64,000 nt of DNA from Sandaracinaceae bacterium (GTDB taxonomy: Bacteria; Myxococcota_A; Polyangia; Polyangiales; Sandaracinaceae). The notes under the pieces are model-generated. The model was not told where the DNA came from. It saw only the letters and a list, made by a program, of their open reading frames with translations, and did not search any database. The stretch is taken from assembly GCA_019637095.1 (NCBI GenBank), contig JAHBWG010000027.1, positions 32,867 to 96,866 on the forward strand, given 5' to 3'. Shown piece after piece: positions 44,951 to 54,602 of this stretch (positions within the stretch are counted from its first letter, which is position 1; each line of letters starts with the position of its first letter). A program made the translations under genes and the position numbers.

Positions 44951-45913
44951 TCAAACCGGCGACAGGTACACCGCGACGATGTACCCGACGAACGCGAGCG
45001 CGAGCACGCCGCCCTCGAGGCGCGAGATGTGGCTCGGGCGCAGGAAGAAGCGCGCCATCAGGAAGAAGAGGAGCGTCACGCCGAACATCACCGGCAGATC
45101 GCGCCGCAGGACGTACACGTCGAGGTCGGCGGGCGCGATGATCCCGGGCAGCGCGAGCACCCCGAGCGTGTTGAACATGTTGCTGCCGATGACGTTGCCG
45201 ACGGCGAGGTCGTGCTCGCCGCGGCGGGCCGCCATGACGCTCGCCGCGAGCTCGGGGAGGCTCGTACCGACGGCGACCACGCTGAGCCCGATCACCAGCT
45301 CGTCCACCCCGAGCGCGCTCGCGACCTCGACCGCGCCCCACACGAGCAGCCGCGCGCTCCCGAGCAGGAGCATCAACCCGAGGGCGACCCAGAGGACCGC
45401 CTTGGCGTTCGAGAGGTCCTCGGGGATCGCGTCGGGGTCGTGCTCGTCGGGATCCTCCGAGCGCATGCCGAGCCAGACGACCCAGCCCATCATGACGACG
45501 AGGCCGACCGCGAGGACGACGCCGTCGATGCGGCCGAGGTTGCCGTCCAGCATGAGGCCCGTCGCGAGGAGCATGCACGCGACGAGCACCGGCAGCTCGC
45601 GGCGCAGCACCGTGCCCTTCACGTTCATCGGGGCGACCATCGCGGCGGCGCCGAGCACGAGCGAGATGTTGGTGATGTTCGAGCCGATGGCGTTGCCGAC
45701 GCAGAGCTCGGCGCTGCCCGTGGCCGCGGCGACGGCGGAGACCAACAGCTCGGGCGCGCTCGTCCCGAACCCGACGATCGTCAGCCCGATCACCAGGGCG
45801 GAGACCCCGAAGTTGCGGGCCATCGCGGCGGCCCCGAGCACGAAGCGATCGGCGGCCCAGACCAGGATGACGAAGCCGACGACGATCGCCGAGATGGACA
45901 GCAGCCAGTTCAG
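44951..45913 (-). CDS. Calcium/sodium antiporter (CaCA family) with CTG start
   Basis: 320 residues in two homologous halves with about ten helices. Alpha-repeat motifs are GTSAPELLVS with GNAIGSNITN in the first half, and GTSLPELAASV with GNVIGSNMFN in the second. A cytoplasmic acidic loop (SEDPDEHDPDAIPED) joins them. The family exchanges Ca2+ or another cation against Na+ or H+ (YrbG-type). In-frame sequence upstream of GTG 45841 continues the first helix (ISAIVVGFVILVWAADRFV), which all relatives have. The only start that covers it is CTG 45913, with GGAGG 8 nt upstream. Gene callers restricted to ATG/GTG/TTG would truncate the protein by 24 residues. Confidence 0.85.
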   Translation of the reverse strand: MNWLLSISAIVVGFVILVWAADRFVLGAAAMARNFGVSALVIGLTIVGFGTSAPELLVSAVAAATGSAELCVGNAIGSNITNISLVLGAAAMVAPMNVKGTVLRRELPVLVACMLLATGLMLDGNLGRIDGVVLAVGLVVMMGWVVWLGMRSEDPDEHDPDAIPEDLSNAKAVLWVALGLMLLLGSARLLVWGAVEVASALGVDELVIGLSVVAVGTSLPELAASVMAARRGEHDLAVGNVIGSNMFNTLGVLALPGIIAPADLDVYVLRRDLPVMFGVTLLFFLMARFFLRPSHISRLEGGVLALAFVGYIVAVYLSPV

Positions 45914-45936
45914 AGCAACAGCCTCCGGAAGCCGGC

Positions 45937-45942
45937 ACTATA
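45937..45942 (-). promoter_or_regulatory. -10-like TATAGT of the cation antiporter gene
   Basis: TATAGT on the minus strand predicts a start near 45930 and a leader of about 18 nt that includes GGAGG before the CTG. It overlaps the plus-strand -10 of the methyltransferase gene. Confidence 0.45.
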
Positions 45943-45944
45943 AG
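45939..45944 (+). promoter_or_regulatory. -10-like TATAAG, leaderless start of the methyltransferase gene
   Basis: TATAAG ends 5 nt before the ATG at 45950 with no Shine-Dalgarno. It shares the ACTATAAG core with the divergent -10 on the other strand, so the two promoters probably exclude each other. Confidence 0.5.
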
Positions 45945-45949
45945 ACGCC

Positions 45950-47509
45950 ATGCGCCGCCCGCATGAAAAGGGAGATCGTGCGCCGGTCGAGCCGGACGCC
46001 CGCTTCGAGGCCCACGCACCGTTCGGGCCGGGCGAGGACCTCGGGCCGTTCAGGCTGCGGCCGGGTCGTGGGGCGAGCGCGCTGCTCGGGGCGCCGGCCC
46101 GGCTGGCCGCGTGGCGCGAGGGCCTCTCGCGCACGCCGGTTGCGCTGCGACCCGAGGTGCTGGCCGACGCGGGCGACGCGATCCTGCTCGGCCCGCTCGC
46201 CCCGCTCGAGGATCCGCGCGCCGCGCTCGAGGCGCTCGGACGCGGGCCAGCCGCCGCGGTGCGCGGCACGCGGCGGGCGGTCCTCGACGCGCTCGACCCC
46301 GAGCGCCGCCTCGCCCGCGCGCTCGGGCGGCTCGGGCTGCCCCGCCGCGACGTCGACCGTTACCTCGACCACGCGATCGAGGCGCGCGCGCGGACGATCC
46401 CCGTCGGGTTCGGCGGTCAGGGGCTGCGCGCGTGGCGCCGCGCGGGCGAGCGCCCCGTGATGCTCCGGCTCGATCGGGCGGCCCCCGAGGGCTGGCTCGC
46501 GCTCGAGCGCGCCGCCCTCGAAGCGGACCTCGAAGCGGACCTCGACGCAGAGGACGACCCGGAGGTCGCCGCGCTCGCGCGGCTGGCCGTCGCGCTCGGC
46601 GAGGCGGTGCGCGCGGGCGCGCCGTCGCGCGCGCTCGCCGTCGCCGCCTCGCTCGTCACGCCGGCGCGCGAGCCCGACCGCGTGCGCGTGCGCATCGACG
46701 GCCCGCCGGTCACCGCCGAGCTCTGGGAGCCGCCCGGCGCCGAGGTCGACGCGCGCCGCGCGCGCTGGCTGCTCGCGAACCTCGACGGCCTCTCGGTCGC
46801 GGGCGGTGTGGTCCGCGTGCGGACCGAGCCCCCGATCCGCGCGGGCCGCCGCGCCACGCACCGGGAGCCGCGCGCGCGCCGCGAGCGCCGGCTCTTCTCG
46901 CGCTGGGATCGCGAGGTCGCGCTCGACGACGAGGCGCGGGTCGGGCTGACGCCGGAGGCGCTCGCCCTCGCGATCGCTGCGCGCGCGGCGGGCGTGGTGC
47001 TCGACGGCACGTGCGGCGCGGGCGGGCTCGCCATCGCGCTCGCGCGCACCGCGAGCGTGGCGCGCGTGATCGCGGTCGACCGCGACGCGGCGCGGCTCGA
47101 GGTGACGCGCCACTACGCCGCGCGCTACGGCGTCGCCGAGCGGATCGAGCTCGTCCACGGCGACGTCCTCGAGGTGCTGCGCGCGCGCCGCGCCGACGTG
47201 CTCGTGCTCGACCCTCCGTGGGGCGGGCGCGACTACGACCGCGCGCGCGTCCCGCTCGACGCGCTCGGGCTCGACGTCGCGACCGCGCTCGAGCGCTTCG
47301 GCGACGGACACGTCCTGTTGAAGCTCCCGCGCAGCTTCGACCCGGCCACCCTCCCCGGCGGCCCCTGGCAGCTCGAGCTGCTCCTCGACGAGCGCGAGCA
47401 GCCCAAGCTCCTGCTCGCCGAGCGCCCGCCGCGCGCGGGGGCTCAGGGGCAGGGGTGCGCTTCGTTCCACGCCTCGACCGACGGGAAGAGCCCGTCGGGC
47501 GTCTCGTAG
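45950..47509 (+). CDS. Class I SAM-dependent methyltransferase with N-terminal domain
   Basis: 519 residues. A long Ala/Arg-rich N-terminal region (about 1-320) of unknown fold precedes a Rossmann methyltransferase domain. The SAM motif is VLDGTCGAGGLAIAL, with the acidic end VDRD; catalytic NPPW-type motif IV is LDPPWGGRDYD. The DPPWGG form is found in trimethylguanosine-synthase-like and RNA/DNA N-methyltransferases, so a nucleic-acid substrate is likely. About 24 residues at the C-terminus are encoded opposite the end of the convergent lipoprotein gene, overlapping by 67 bp. The functional protein may end near LLLAERPPR. Leaderless ATG start. Confidence 0.75.
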   Translation: MRRPHEKGDRAPVEPDARFEAHAPFGPGEDLGPFRLRPGRGASALLGAPARLAAWREGLSRTPVALRPEVLADAGDAILLGPLAPLEDPRAALEALGRGPAAAVRGTRRAVLDALDPERRLARALGRLGLPRRDVDRYLDHAIEARARTIPVGFGGQGLRAWRRAGERPVMLRLDRAAPEGWLALERAALEADLEADLDAEDDPEVAALARLAVALGEAVRAGAPSRALAVAASLVTPAREPDRVRVRIDGPPVTAELWEPPGAEVDARRARWLLANLDGLSVAGGVVRVRTEPPIRAGRRATHREPRARRERRLFSRWDREVALDDEARVGLTPEALALAIAARAAGVVLDGTCGAGGLAIALARTASVARVIAVDRDAARLEVTRHYAARYGVAERIELVHGDVLEVLRARRADVLVLDPPWGGRDYDRARVPLDALGLDVATALERFGDGHVLLKLPRSFDPATLPGGPWQLELLLDEREQPKLLLAERPPRAGAQGQGCASFHASTDGKSPSGVS

Positions 47510-48087
47510 ACGGGCTCGCAGTCGTCCTCGGCGTCCTCGAACACGATGTAGCCGGTGCGCACGCCGCAGCGCAGCAGGGTCACGCTCGTCGCGGCGCGAC
47601 GCAGACACTCCGGCTGGCAGCCGCCGGCGGCGAGCGCGGCGGGCAGGTCGTCGTACCGCACGCCGCGCAGCGTGTAGTACTCGGGGCAGGCGGACGCAGG
47701 CGCGTCGATCGGCGCGAAGCGCCGGACGTAGACGTAGCCGGCGCCGCAGTCGGTGATCCACACGTCGAAGTCGAGGTAGTCGCACTCGACGCCGCCGTCG
47801 CTGGCCGCGGCGTCGCTCGAGGCCGCGTCGCTCGAGGCCGCGTCGCTCGAGGCCGCGTCGCTCGAGGCGTCGCTCGGGGCCGCGTCGCTCGAGGCCGCGT
47901 CCTGGGGCGCGGCGTCGGCCGGCGCGCTCGCGTCGAGCGCGCCGCCGTCCATCGCGCCCGCGTCGAGGGTGCCGCCCGCGTCACGCGCGCCGCCATCCTC
48001 ACCGCCCTGCGCCCCTCCACAGCCGGCGAGCGCGACCGAGAAGAGCACCCACGAGAACGACAGCGACGCGCGGTGGAGCATGGCCAT
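47443..48087 (-). CDS. DAG-repeat lipoprotein
   Basis: 214 residues. Lipobox ALAGC (about residue 22), then an Asp/Ala/Gly linker with SSDAA pentapeptide repeats (about 60-100). A C-terminal domain of about 110 residues has eight Cys in CxxxC/CPEYY/GCQPEC/RCG arrangements. Probably disulfide-rich and surface exposed. No family recognised. ATG at 48087; ATG 48081 is an alternative, 6 nt after a weak TACGGG. Divergent from the TetR gene, with the TetR operator candidate between them, so it could be a regulated target. Confidence 0.7.
   Translation of the reverse strand: MAMLHRASLSFSWVLFSVALAGCGGAQGGEDGGARDAGGTLDAGAMDGGALDASAPADAAPQDAASSDAAPSDASSDAASSDAASSDAASSDAAASDGGVECDYLDFDVWITDCGAGYVYVRRFAPIDAPASACPEYYTLRGVRYDDLPAALAAGGCQPECLRRAATSVTLLRCGVRTGYIVFEDAEDDCEPVYETPDGLFPSVEAWNEAHPCP
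47812..47900. repeat. 15-bp coding tandem repeats (SSDAA linker)
   Basis: At least four copies of a 15-bp unit GCTCGAGGCCGCGTC, some shortened by 6 bp, encode the SSDAA repeats of the lipoprotein linker. Confidence 0.8.
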
Positions 48088-48136
48088 CCCGTACCCCCGC
48101 GCTCGCGCGCGAGCAACGCGGCCCGCGGAGCACAGA

Positions 48137-48160
48137 AAAGAAGTGCGCACTCACTTTCTT
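48137..48160 (+). promoter_or_regulatory. Candidate TetR operator
   Basis: An AT-rich inverted repeat, AAAGAAGTG-N6-CACTTTCTT (7 of 9 positions symmetric), encloses the perfect palindrome AGTGCGCACT (48142-48151). It is unusually AT-rich for this DNA. It lies just upstream of the -10 hexamer TAGCGT (48165) of the tetR gene and between divergent genes, the usual place for autoregulation. Confidence 0.6.
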
Positions 48161-48164
48161 CTGC

Positions 48165-48170
48165 TAGCGT
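48165..48170 (+). promoter_or_regulatory. -10-like hexamer TAGCGT, leaderless start of tetR
   Basis: TAGCGT ends 7 nt before the GTG at 48178; the operator candidate lies at its -35 side. Confidence 0.45.
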
Positions 48171-48177
48171 TCGTTCC

Positions 48178-48804
48178 GTGCCGCAGGCTCGTCCGACGCA
48201 GGCTCGCGCGATCGCCACGAGGGCCCGCCTCGTGGAGGCGGGGGCCGCCCTGCTCGCTCGAGATGGCTTGCGCGGCACGACCACCGCCGCCGTCGCCGCG
48301 CGCGCGGAGGTCTCCGAGGGCGCGCTCTTCAAGCACTTCCCGACGAAGGTGGAGCTGCTCGCCGCGTGCGTGGAGCAGGTGCTCGCCGGGCTCGTCGACG
48401 AGTTCCGCGCCGGGCTCCCGCGGCGCAGGCCGCCGACGCTCGAGGGGCGGGTGCGGCTCGCGGTGGCGGAGCTCTGGCGCGTGTTCGGGCTGCCCCCGAT
48501 GCAGGGGCTCTTCGAGGTCTACCTCGCGGCGCGCACCGACCCGGATCTGTCGAGGGCGATCGAGCCGCTGCTCGAGGCGCACGGGCGGCGCATCCACGAC
48601 GAGGCGCGCGCGCTCTTGCCGGAGCTCGCCGCGCACGCGGCCCTCGAGCAGAGCGTCGACGCGATCGTCTGGGCGATGCAGGGCGCGGCGATCGGGCCGT
48701 TCACGCGCGACGCGTCGCACGCGCTCGCGTTCTTCGAGCGGCTCGCGCTCGACGAGCTCCGAGCAGCGGCGGCCCCGCGCTCGAACGGGAAGGGGAGGCG
48801 CTGA
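48178..48804 (+). CDS. TetR-family transcriptional regulator
   Basis: 208 residues. N-terminal helix-turn-helix (about 10-55: TRARLVEAGAALLARDGLRGTTTAAVAARAEVSEGALFKHFPTK pattern) with the TetR recognition-helix Tyr replaced by LFKHF, which is common in the family. The ligand-binding half is helical with conserved-looking FEVYLAARTDPDLS. Ligand unknown, probably hydrophobic. The sterol-desaturase-like gene begins 1 bp after the stop and is the likely co-regulated partner. The operator candidate is upstream. Confidence 0.9.
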   Translation: MPQARPTQARAIATRARLVEAGAALLARDGLRGTTTAAVAARAEVSEGALFKHFPTKVELLAACVEQVLAGLVDEFRAGLPRRRPPTLEGRVRLAVAELWRVFGLPPMQGLFEVYLAARTDPDLSRAIEPLLEAHGRRIHDEARALLPELAAHAALEQSVDAIVWAMQGAAIGPFTRDASHALAFFERLALDELRAAAAPRSNGKGRR

Positions 48805-48805
48805 G

Positions 48806-49729
48806 GTGTCGACGCTCATCTACTACGCGATCCCCGCGTTCCTGCTGACCGTCGGCGCCGAGGCGCTCTACGCGCGGCACGCGCGGCGCACCGGGCGCGC
48901 CGCGGCCGACGGCGCGCCGCTGCGCGGCTACGAGCCGCGCGACACGTTCGCGAGCCTCACGATGGGCGTCGGCAACGTGATGCTCGCCGCGCTCGTGAAG
49001 GGCGCGGTCGTGCTGCTCTGGGCGTGGCTCTACGAGCACCGCGTCTTCGAGCTGCCGGTCGGCGCGTGGTGGGTCTGGGCGCTGCTCTTCGTCGGCGAGG
49101 ACTTCTGTTACTACTGGTTCCACCGCGCGCACCACGAGGTGCGCCTGCTCTGGGCCGCGCACGTCAACCACCACTCGAGCCGTCACTACAACTTGTCGAC
49201 CGCGCTGCGGCAGTCGTGGACGACGCCGTTCACTGGGGTCCCGTTCTGGCTGGTGCTCCCCCTGCTCGGGTTCCACCCCGCGATGATCCTGGTGCAGCAG
49301 GCGATCTCGCTGCTCTACCAGTACTGGCTGCACGTCGAGTGGATCGGAAAGCTCGGGCCGCTCGAGTGGATCTTCAACACGCCCTCGCACCACCGCGTGC
49401 ACCACGGGCGCGACGCGCGCTACCTCGACCGCAACCACGGCGGGATCTTGATCGTGTGGGACCGCCTGTTCGGGACGTTCGAGCCGGAGCGCGAGACGCC
49501 CGACTACGGGCTGACGACGAACCTCGAGACGTTCCACCCGGTGCGCATCGCGTTCCACGAGTGGGTGGCGATCGCGCGCGACGTGGCGAAGGCGCGCTCG
49601 CTGCGCGCCGCGCTCGGCTACGTGCTCGGGCCGCCCGGCTGGCGACCGGACGGTCGCGGCGAGACGAGCGCGGTGCTGCGGGCGCGCGCGCTCGAGACCC
49701 GCGCGCGCGAAGTCGCAGCCGCCGAGTAG
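48806..49729 (+). CDS. Sterol desaturase-family di-iron membrane hydroxylase
   Basis: 307 residues with several transmembrane helices. Three histidine boxes of the fatty-acid/sterol hydroxylase family are present: HRAHH (106-110), HVNHH (119-123) and HHRVHH (195-200). It should oxidise a hydrophobic substrate (fatty acid, hopanoid, carotenoid or sterol) using O2. Coupled to the TetR gene (GGGGAGG before the GTG), so its level is probably set by that regulator in response to a lipid. The exact substrate cannot be read from sequence. Confidence 0.88.
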   Translation: MSTLIYYAIPAFLLTVGAEALYARHARRTGRAAADGAPLRGYEPRDTFASLTMGVGNVMLAALVKGAVVLLWAWLYEHRVFELPVGAWWVWALLFVGEDFCYYWFHRAHHEVRLLWAAHVNHHSSRHYNLSTALRQSWTTPFTGVPFWLVLPLLGFHPAMILVQQAISLLYQYWLHVEWIGKLGPLEWIFNTPSHHRVHHGRDARYLDRNHGGILIVWDRLFGTFEPERETPDYGLTTNLETFHPVRIAFHEWVAIARDVAKARSLRAALGYVLGPPGWRPDGRGETSAVLRARALETRAREVAAAE

Positions 49730-49760
49730 GCGACGCGGCTCGAAGGGCTCGCGCAGAGAC

Positions 49761-50561
49761 TCATACCTCGACGACGCCCGAGAACACGCGCCGCGCGGGC
49801 CCCGTCATCAGGACCGGCGCGCCTGGCGCGCCGACGCGGATCACGAGCTCGCCACCGGGCAAGCGCACGACCACGTCCTCGCCCCGGCGCGCGCGGCCCG
49901 TCTCGACCGCGGCGACCCCCGCCGCGCACGCGCCCGTGCCGCACGCCTCGGTGAAGCCGACGCCGCGCTCCCAGACGACGAGGTCGAGGCCCGCCTCGGT
50001 CCGCGTGGCGAAGCCCGCGTTGACGCGCGCGGGGAAGCGCGGATCGCGCTCGAGCACCGGGCCGACGCGCGCGGGATCGACCGCGTCGAACGTGACCGCA
50101 TGCGGGTTGCCCATCGAGACGGCGGTGACGCGGAGCGCGACGCCGCCGACCTCGATCGGCTCGTCGACCCACGGCGCCGGGGCGTCGAGCGGGAGGTCGC
50201 GCGGCGCGAGCGAGGGCGGGCGCATGGCGACCTCGACGCGGCCGTCGCCGAGCACGCGCACCGCGTGCGGACCGGCGTCGGTGTCGAGCTCGAACGCGTC
50301 GCCGACGAGGCCGCGCGCGTGGAGGTAGAGCGCGACGCAGCGCACGCCGTTGCCGCACATCTCGGGCGCGCTCCCGTCGGCGTTGCGCACGCGCATGAAC
50401 GGGCGCCCGCCCTCGACGCCGGTGACGAGCACGCCGTCGCCGCCGACGCCGCGGTGCCGATCGCAGAGGCGCTCCGCGACGCCCGGCGCGAGCGCCGCCC
50501 CCTCGCCGACGACCAGGAAGTCGTTGCCGAGCCCTTCGTACTTCTCGAAGCGGAGCTCCAC
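49761..50561 (-). CDS. dapF: Diaminopimelate epimerase
   Basis: 266 residues, normal size. The two catalytic Cys are present: Cys69 in [11 protein letters not shown] and Cys207 in [12 protein letters not shown]. Also GNDFLV near the N-terminus and NPHAV. It converts LL- to meso-diaminopimelate for lysine and murein synthesis. The GTG start is preceded by TATAGC at 6 nt. Orphan here: no other dap gene is adjacent. Confidence 0.95.
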   Translation of the reverse strand: MELRFEKYEGLGNDFLVVGEGAALAPGVAERLCDRHRGVGGDGVLVTGVEGGRPFMRVRNADGSAPEMCGNGVRCVALYLHARGLVGDAFELDTDAGPHAVRVLGDGRVEVAMRPPSLAPRDLPLDAPAPWVDEPIEVGGVALRVTAVSMGNPHAVTFDAVDPARVGPVLERDPRFPARVNAGFATRTEAGLDLVVWERGVGFTEACGTGACAAGVAAVETGRARRGEDVVVRLPGGELVIRVGAPGAPVLMTGPARRVFSGVVEV

Positions 50562-50567
50562 GCGGAA

Positions 50568-50573
50568 GCTATA
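50568..50573 (-). promoter_or_regulatory. -10-like hexamer TATAGC, leaderless start
   Basis: TATAGC on the minus strand ends 6 nt before the GTG of dapF at 50561. Confidence 0.45.
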
Positions 50574-50659
50574 GCGCCGATCGCGCGCGATCGAAGACCC
50601 CTTTCGAGGGGCCGCGCGCGCTCGGGCTCGGCACGCTATGGCGAGGCGAGCGCGTGCGG

Positions 50660-50665
50660 TACATT
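50660..50665 (+). promoter_or_regulatory. -10-like hexamer TACATT, leaderless start
   Basis: TACATT ends 7 nt before the ATG at 50673. Confidence 0.45.
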
Positions 50666-50672
50666 GCCGCGC

Positions 50673-51313
<641 letters not shown>

Positions 51314-51317
<4 letters not shown>

Positions 51318-52672
51318 GCGAGCGCGCCGAGGGGGGCGGCTGCCTCAAGGCCTCGCTCGCGATCGGCGTCCTGATGGTCGTCGCCGCGCTCGCGATCGAG
51401 ATGATGCCGGAGCGCTTCGAGCTCGCCGAGCTCTTCGACCCCGGACCGACGGATCCCTACGCGGACGAGGCGCCTGCCCCGTACGTGTACGAAGCACCGA
51501 CGCCGCCGCCGCACACGCAGCATCCCGACGCGCCGGCCCCGTACTACGCGCCCGAGGCGCCGGCCGCCGAGCCGCCGCTCGAGGACCTCCTCGACGAGCC
51601 GCTCGTCGAGGACGTGGTCGCGCCCGACGACGAGCCCGGCGACGACGCGCCGGGCAACGTGCTCGTCTGGCACGTCGAGGCGCCCGGCACGCCGCCCGTC
51701 GCGTGCGTCCTCTACGTCACGGTGCCGGGCGACGACGACGCGCCGCGCGGGCCGATCGGGCTCGCGTGCGCGGACGGCCGCTCGTTCGAGGGCGACGCGG
51801 ACGGAGGCGAGCTGACCGACGTCGAGCTCACCGCGGGCATCGCGTCGCGGCTCGTGCTGCAGCCGCTCGAGGGGCGCGATCGCGCGGGCAGGCCCACGCG
51901 CCTCGCGGTCGACACCGGGCGCCACGAGCTCTCGCTCGGCGACGTCCGCATGTTCGTCGAGGAGCTCAGCGTGCCCGAGGCCCCCGAAGAGCGCGGGACG
52001 CCGAGCGCGGTGAGCGAGCCGATCTTGCGCCTCGCCGTGCCGACGGAGGTCAGCGGCCCGATCCCCGACGCGATCGCGATCGTCCGCGGCACGGGCCGCG
52101 CGCCGCGCGCGCGCGACCCGGTCTGCGAGCTCACCGCCGGGCCCGCGGTGTCGAGCACCTTCAGCTGCCGGGTGCTGCTGCGCTGCCGCGGCGAGCTCAT
52201 CTACGGCGCGGGCACGAGCGGCTACAACCGCTGCGTGGTGCGCGGCGGCGCGGTCGTCACCGCCAACGACGGAGGCTCCTCGCGCGTCGACACCGACCCG
52301 CGCCTCGAGCTCGACCTCGACCGCAACCACCTCGTCGTCTCCGACGAAGGCGATCGCGGCGAGTGGTCCGTGACCTTCCAGCTCCTGGCGGACCCGCGCG
52401 TCGGCCCCGACGTGACGTACGACGGCCGCTTCCGCGCGGCGGACGGCCGGAGCGGGCGCTTCACGCTGCGCCCGTTCGGCTCGCCTCCGGTCCTCGCGTT
52501 CGATCAGGCGCGCGAGCCGCTCGCCGCGACGGCGGGCCGCTTCGGCAGCGGCGAGTACGCGATCCTGCGCGAGAGCGGTCGCGTGCACCTCGCGTTCGGA
52601 CGCGGCGGCCGCGCGATCGCCGGAGCGCTCGAAGGCCGCGCCGTGTGGGGCTTCGCGCCGCGCGGCCGCTGA
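51314..52672 (+). CDS. Membrane-anchored periplasmic protein, partner of the Pro-Glu protein
   Basis: 452 residues. One N-terminal transmembrane helix (about 12-30), an acidic Pro/Asp/Tyr-rich spacer (about 45-115), then a beta-rich domain of about 330 residues with several Cys ([33 protein letters not shown]). No family recognised. The start GTG overlaps the stop of the Pro-Glu gene, so both are produced together and probably form a complex in the cell envelope. Confidence 0.72.
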
Positions 52673-52685
52673 CGCGTCGCGGCCC

Positions 52686-52730
52686 CGAAGGGCGGCGCCT
52701 TCGCGTACCATGGCGCGCGAGGGGCGCGCC
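52686..52730. terminator. Hairpins between convergent genes
   Basis: CGAAGG/CCTTCG (52686-52703) and GGCGCGC-GAGGG-GCGCGCC (52712-52730) lie between the stops of the convergent genes at 52672 and 52814. They are probable bidirectional terminators. No T-runs. Confidence 0.4.
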
Positions 52731-52813
52731 GTAGGCGGCCTGCGCTCCACCCCACCGAGTGAAACGCGCCCACGTACCGCGGCCGAAGCGCACGGCGAGC
52801 GGCATGGGTGTGG

Positions 52814-53614
52814 TCAACGCGCGGTCAGCTCGACGCCGTCCTCCCAGAACACGAACGGCAGCGCCACCGACGCCGCGACGACCGCGCCGAGGACACCGCT
52901 CGCGACGAGCGGCTCCTCGCCCATCGCGAGCCCGATCACCGCGGCGACGAGCCCGAGCAGCGGCCCGACGATCAGCGCGATCAGGCCGCCGATGCGCGCG
53001 TCCTCGCGGTCGTCGAAGCGGACGTGGACCTCGGCGCCGTCGTCGAAGGCAAGCCGGCGCGCGGCGGGCTGCGGGGAGTCGCCCGCCGCGCGCGACACGC
53101 CGAAGAGCTGCGCGCCCGCCGGCACCGTCGCCTCGCACGGCGTGCGGCAGAGCGCGCGGAAGCGCCACGGCAGGACGTCGAACGAGCCCGGCTGACCCGC
53201 GGCGAGCGCGTACGCGCCGACCTCGAGGTGCAGCTCGAGCGGTGGATGCGCAACGAAGCGGACGCGCACCGGCGGCGGCTCGTCGTCGAGCGCGGGCGGG
53301 GCGGCGGGGCGATCCACCGTCGCGAGCTCGACCGCGCGCACCTCGTCCGCCGCGAGCTCGAGCGTCTCCCCGCTCGCCGTCGTGATCACCACGCGCCCCT
53401 CGGGCTCGTAGCGCTCCACGAGGCCTCGCAGCGTGCGCCCGTCGCGCAGCGTGACGACGTCCTCGAACGGGGCGCGCTCGACGGGAGGCACGACCTCGTC
53501 GGCGGGCGCATCGGCGACCGGCTGCGCCGCGACCTCGTCGCCCTCCTCCGCGAGGTCCTGGGCGTGCGCCGTCGCCGCCAGGGCGAGCCAGCCTGCGAGC
53601 GCGAGCCGCGTCAC
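52814..53614 (-). CDS. Envelope protein, paralogue of the preceding gene
   Basis: 266 residues. Signal peptide (ALAGWLALAATAHAQ), then a small beta domain of the type LRDGRTLRG...GETLELAADEV (about 50-95), a second domain with a CRTPCEA disulfide loop, and two C-terminal hydrophobic helices (about 205-255). The upstream gene (53611-54375) has the same order of parts: signal, LRDGTRLRG/GETLGLSAAEI, CTAPCEA, two helices. The two are tandem paralogues, coupled by a GTGA overlap. The repeated LRDG...L.G beta unit resembles an Sm-like or SH3-like fold. Function unknown. Confidence 0.7.
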   Translation of the reverse strand: MTRLALAGWLALAATAHAQDLAEEGDEVAAQPVADAPADEVVPPVERAPFEDVVTLRDGRTLRGLVERYEPEGRVVITTASGETLELAADEVRAVELATVDRPAAPPALDDEPPPVRVRFVAHPPLELHLEVGAYALAAGQPGSFDVLPWRFRALCRTPCEATVPAGAQLFGVSRAAGDSPQPAARRLAFDDGAEVHVRFDDREDARIGGLIALIVGPLLGLVAAVIGLAMGEEPLVASGVLGAVVAASVALPFVFWEDGVELTAR

Positions 53615-54375
53615 GGCTCGACCTCGATCCGCGCCTCGTCGGGGAACAGCATGAGCGAGAAGCCCACGATCGCGACCGCGAGGCCGGCGACCACGCTGCT
53701 GATGAACAGCGCCTCGCCGACCTCGCCCTCGGGGTCGATCGCGTACGCGGCCAGGCCCAGGGCGGCGCCGCCGAGCACCCCCGCGAGCGCCGTGATCACT
53801 CCGTCCGTGCGCAGGCCGCTGCGGTCCTCGTAGCGCAGCGTGAGCGTCGAGGCCTCGGCGAAGCCGCGCGGCTTCTCGATCACGAACGGCGATCGGACCC
53901 CGCTCGCGATCGCGAGCACGGACGCGTCGGCGGGCAGCCGCGCCTCGCAGGGGGCCGTGCACACGCGCTCGAAGTAGCGCGCGACGCCCTCGGGCTGACC
54001 GCTCAGCCCGCGCAGGATCGCCGCCGATGTCCCGGTCCGCTGCGGCACGGGCGCCGCGCCGTCGCGCAACAGGTAGAGCGTGAGGTCGCCCGCGTCGCTC
54101 AGGATCCGCACGCGCGGCCGTGGCGGCGCGAGCGCCGGCACCTCGAGCCGGATCACCTCATCGATCTCGGCGGCGGACAACCCCAGCGTCTCGCCGCTCG
54201 GGAGGCGGATGACCGTCCGCTCGCCCGGCCGGTGCTCCACGACCACGCCGCGCAGGCGCGTCCCGTCGCGCAGGTGCACGCGATCGGGCGCCGGATCGCC
54301 CTGCGCCGCCGCAATCGCTGGCGCGAGCCACCCGGCGACCAGCGCCGCGCACACGAGCGTCCTCGCCGTCCGCAT
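53611..54375 (-). CDS. Envelope protein, first of two tandem paralogues
   Basis: 254 residues. Signal peptide (VCAALVAGWLAPAIAAAQ), LRDGTRLRGVVVEHRPGERTVIRLPSGETLGL beta unit, a domain with CTAPCEARLPADASVLAIASG, and two hydrophobic helices near the C-terminus (about 190-245). Shared motifs and order with the next gene show an ancient duplication. The start is the ATG at 54375; the region upstream is in frame but looks non-coding. Function unknown. Confidence 0.7.
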   Translation of the reverse strand: MRTARTLVCAALVAGWLAPAIAAAQGDPAPDRVHLRDGTRLRGVVVEHRPGERTVIRLPSGETLGLSAAEIDEVIRLEVPALAPPRPRVRILSDAGDLTLYLLRDGAAPVPQRTGTSAAILRGLSGQPEGVARYFERVCTAPCEARLPADASVLAIASGVRSPFVIEKPRGFAEASTLTLRYEDRSGLRTDGVITALAGVLGGAALGLAAYAIDPEGEVGEALFISSVVAGLAVAIVGFSLMLFPDEARIEVEP

Positions 54376-54602
54376 CGGCGTGACGTTGGGCGCGAACCCC
54401 CGCCGGGGCAAGCGATGCGCGGCGAGGACGCCCATGCCCGGCTGCCGGAACCCTGACCTGAGCGGCGACGTCGGACATGAGGGGGCCCAGACACGAGAGG
54501 CAGAAGCCACGCCGCTTGCACGCGAACGCGACGAGCATCTCGTGACGCAGCGACGGCGCCTGAGCCGCACCGCGCCCGCTGCGCGACGCGGCGTCGAGGA
54601 CA

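Noticed and set aside
45950..47442. rRNA methyltransferase RsmD
   Set aside because: The DPPWGG motif and long N-terminal domain do not fit RsmD; only the general methyltransferase call is safe.
47812..47900. CRISPR-like direct repeats
   Set aside because: 15-bp coding repeats (SSDAA) within the lipoprotein linker.
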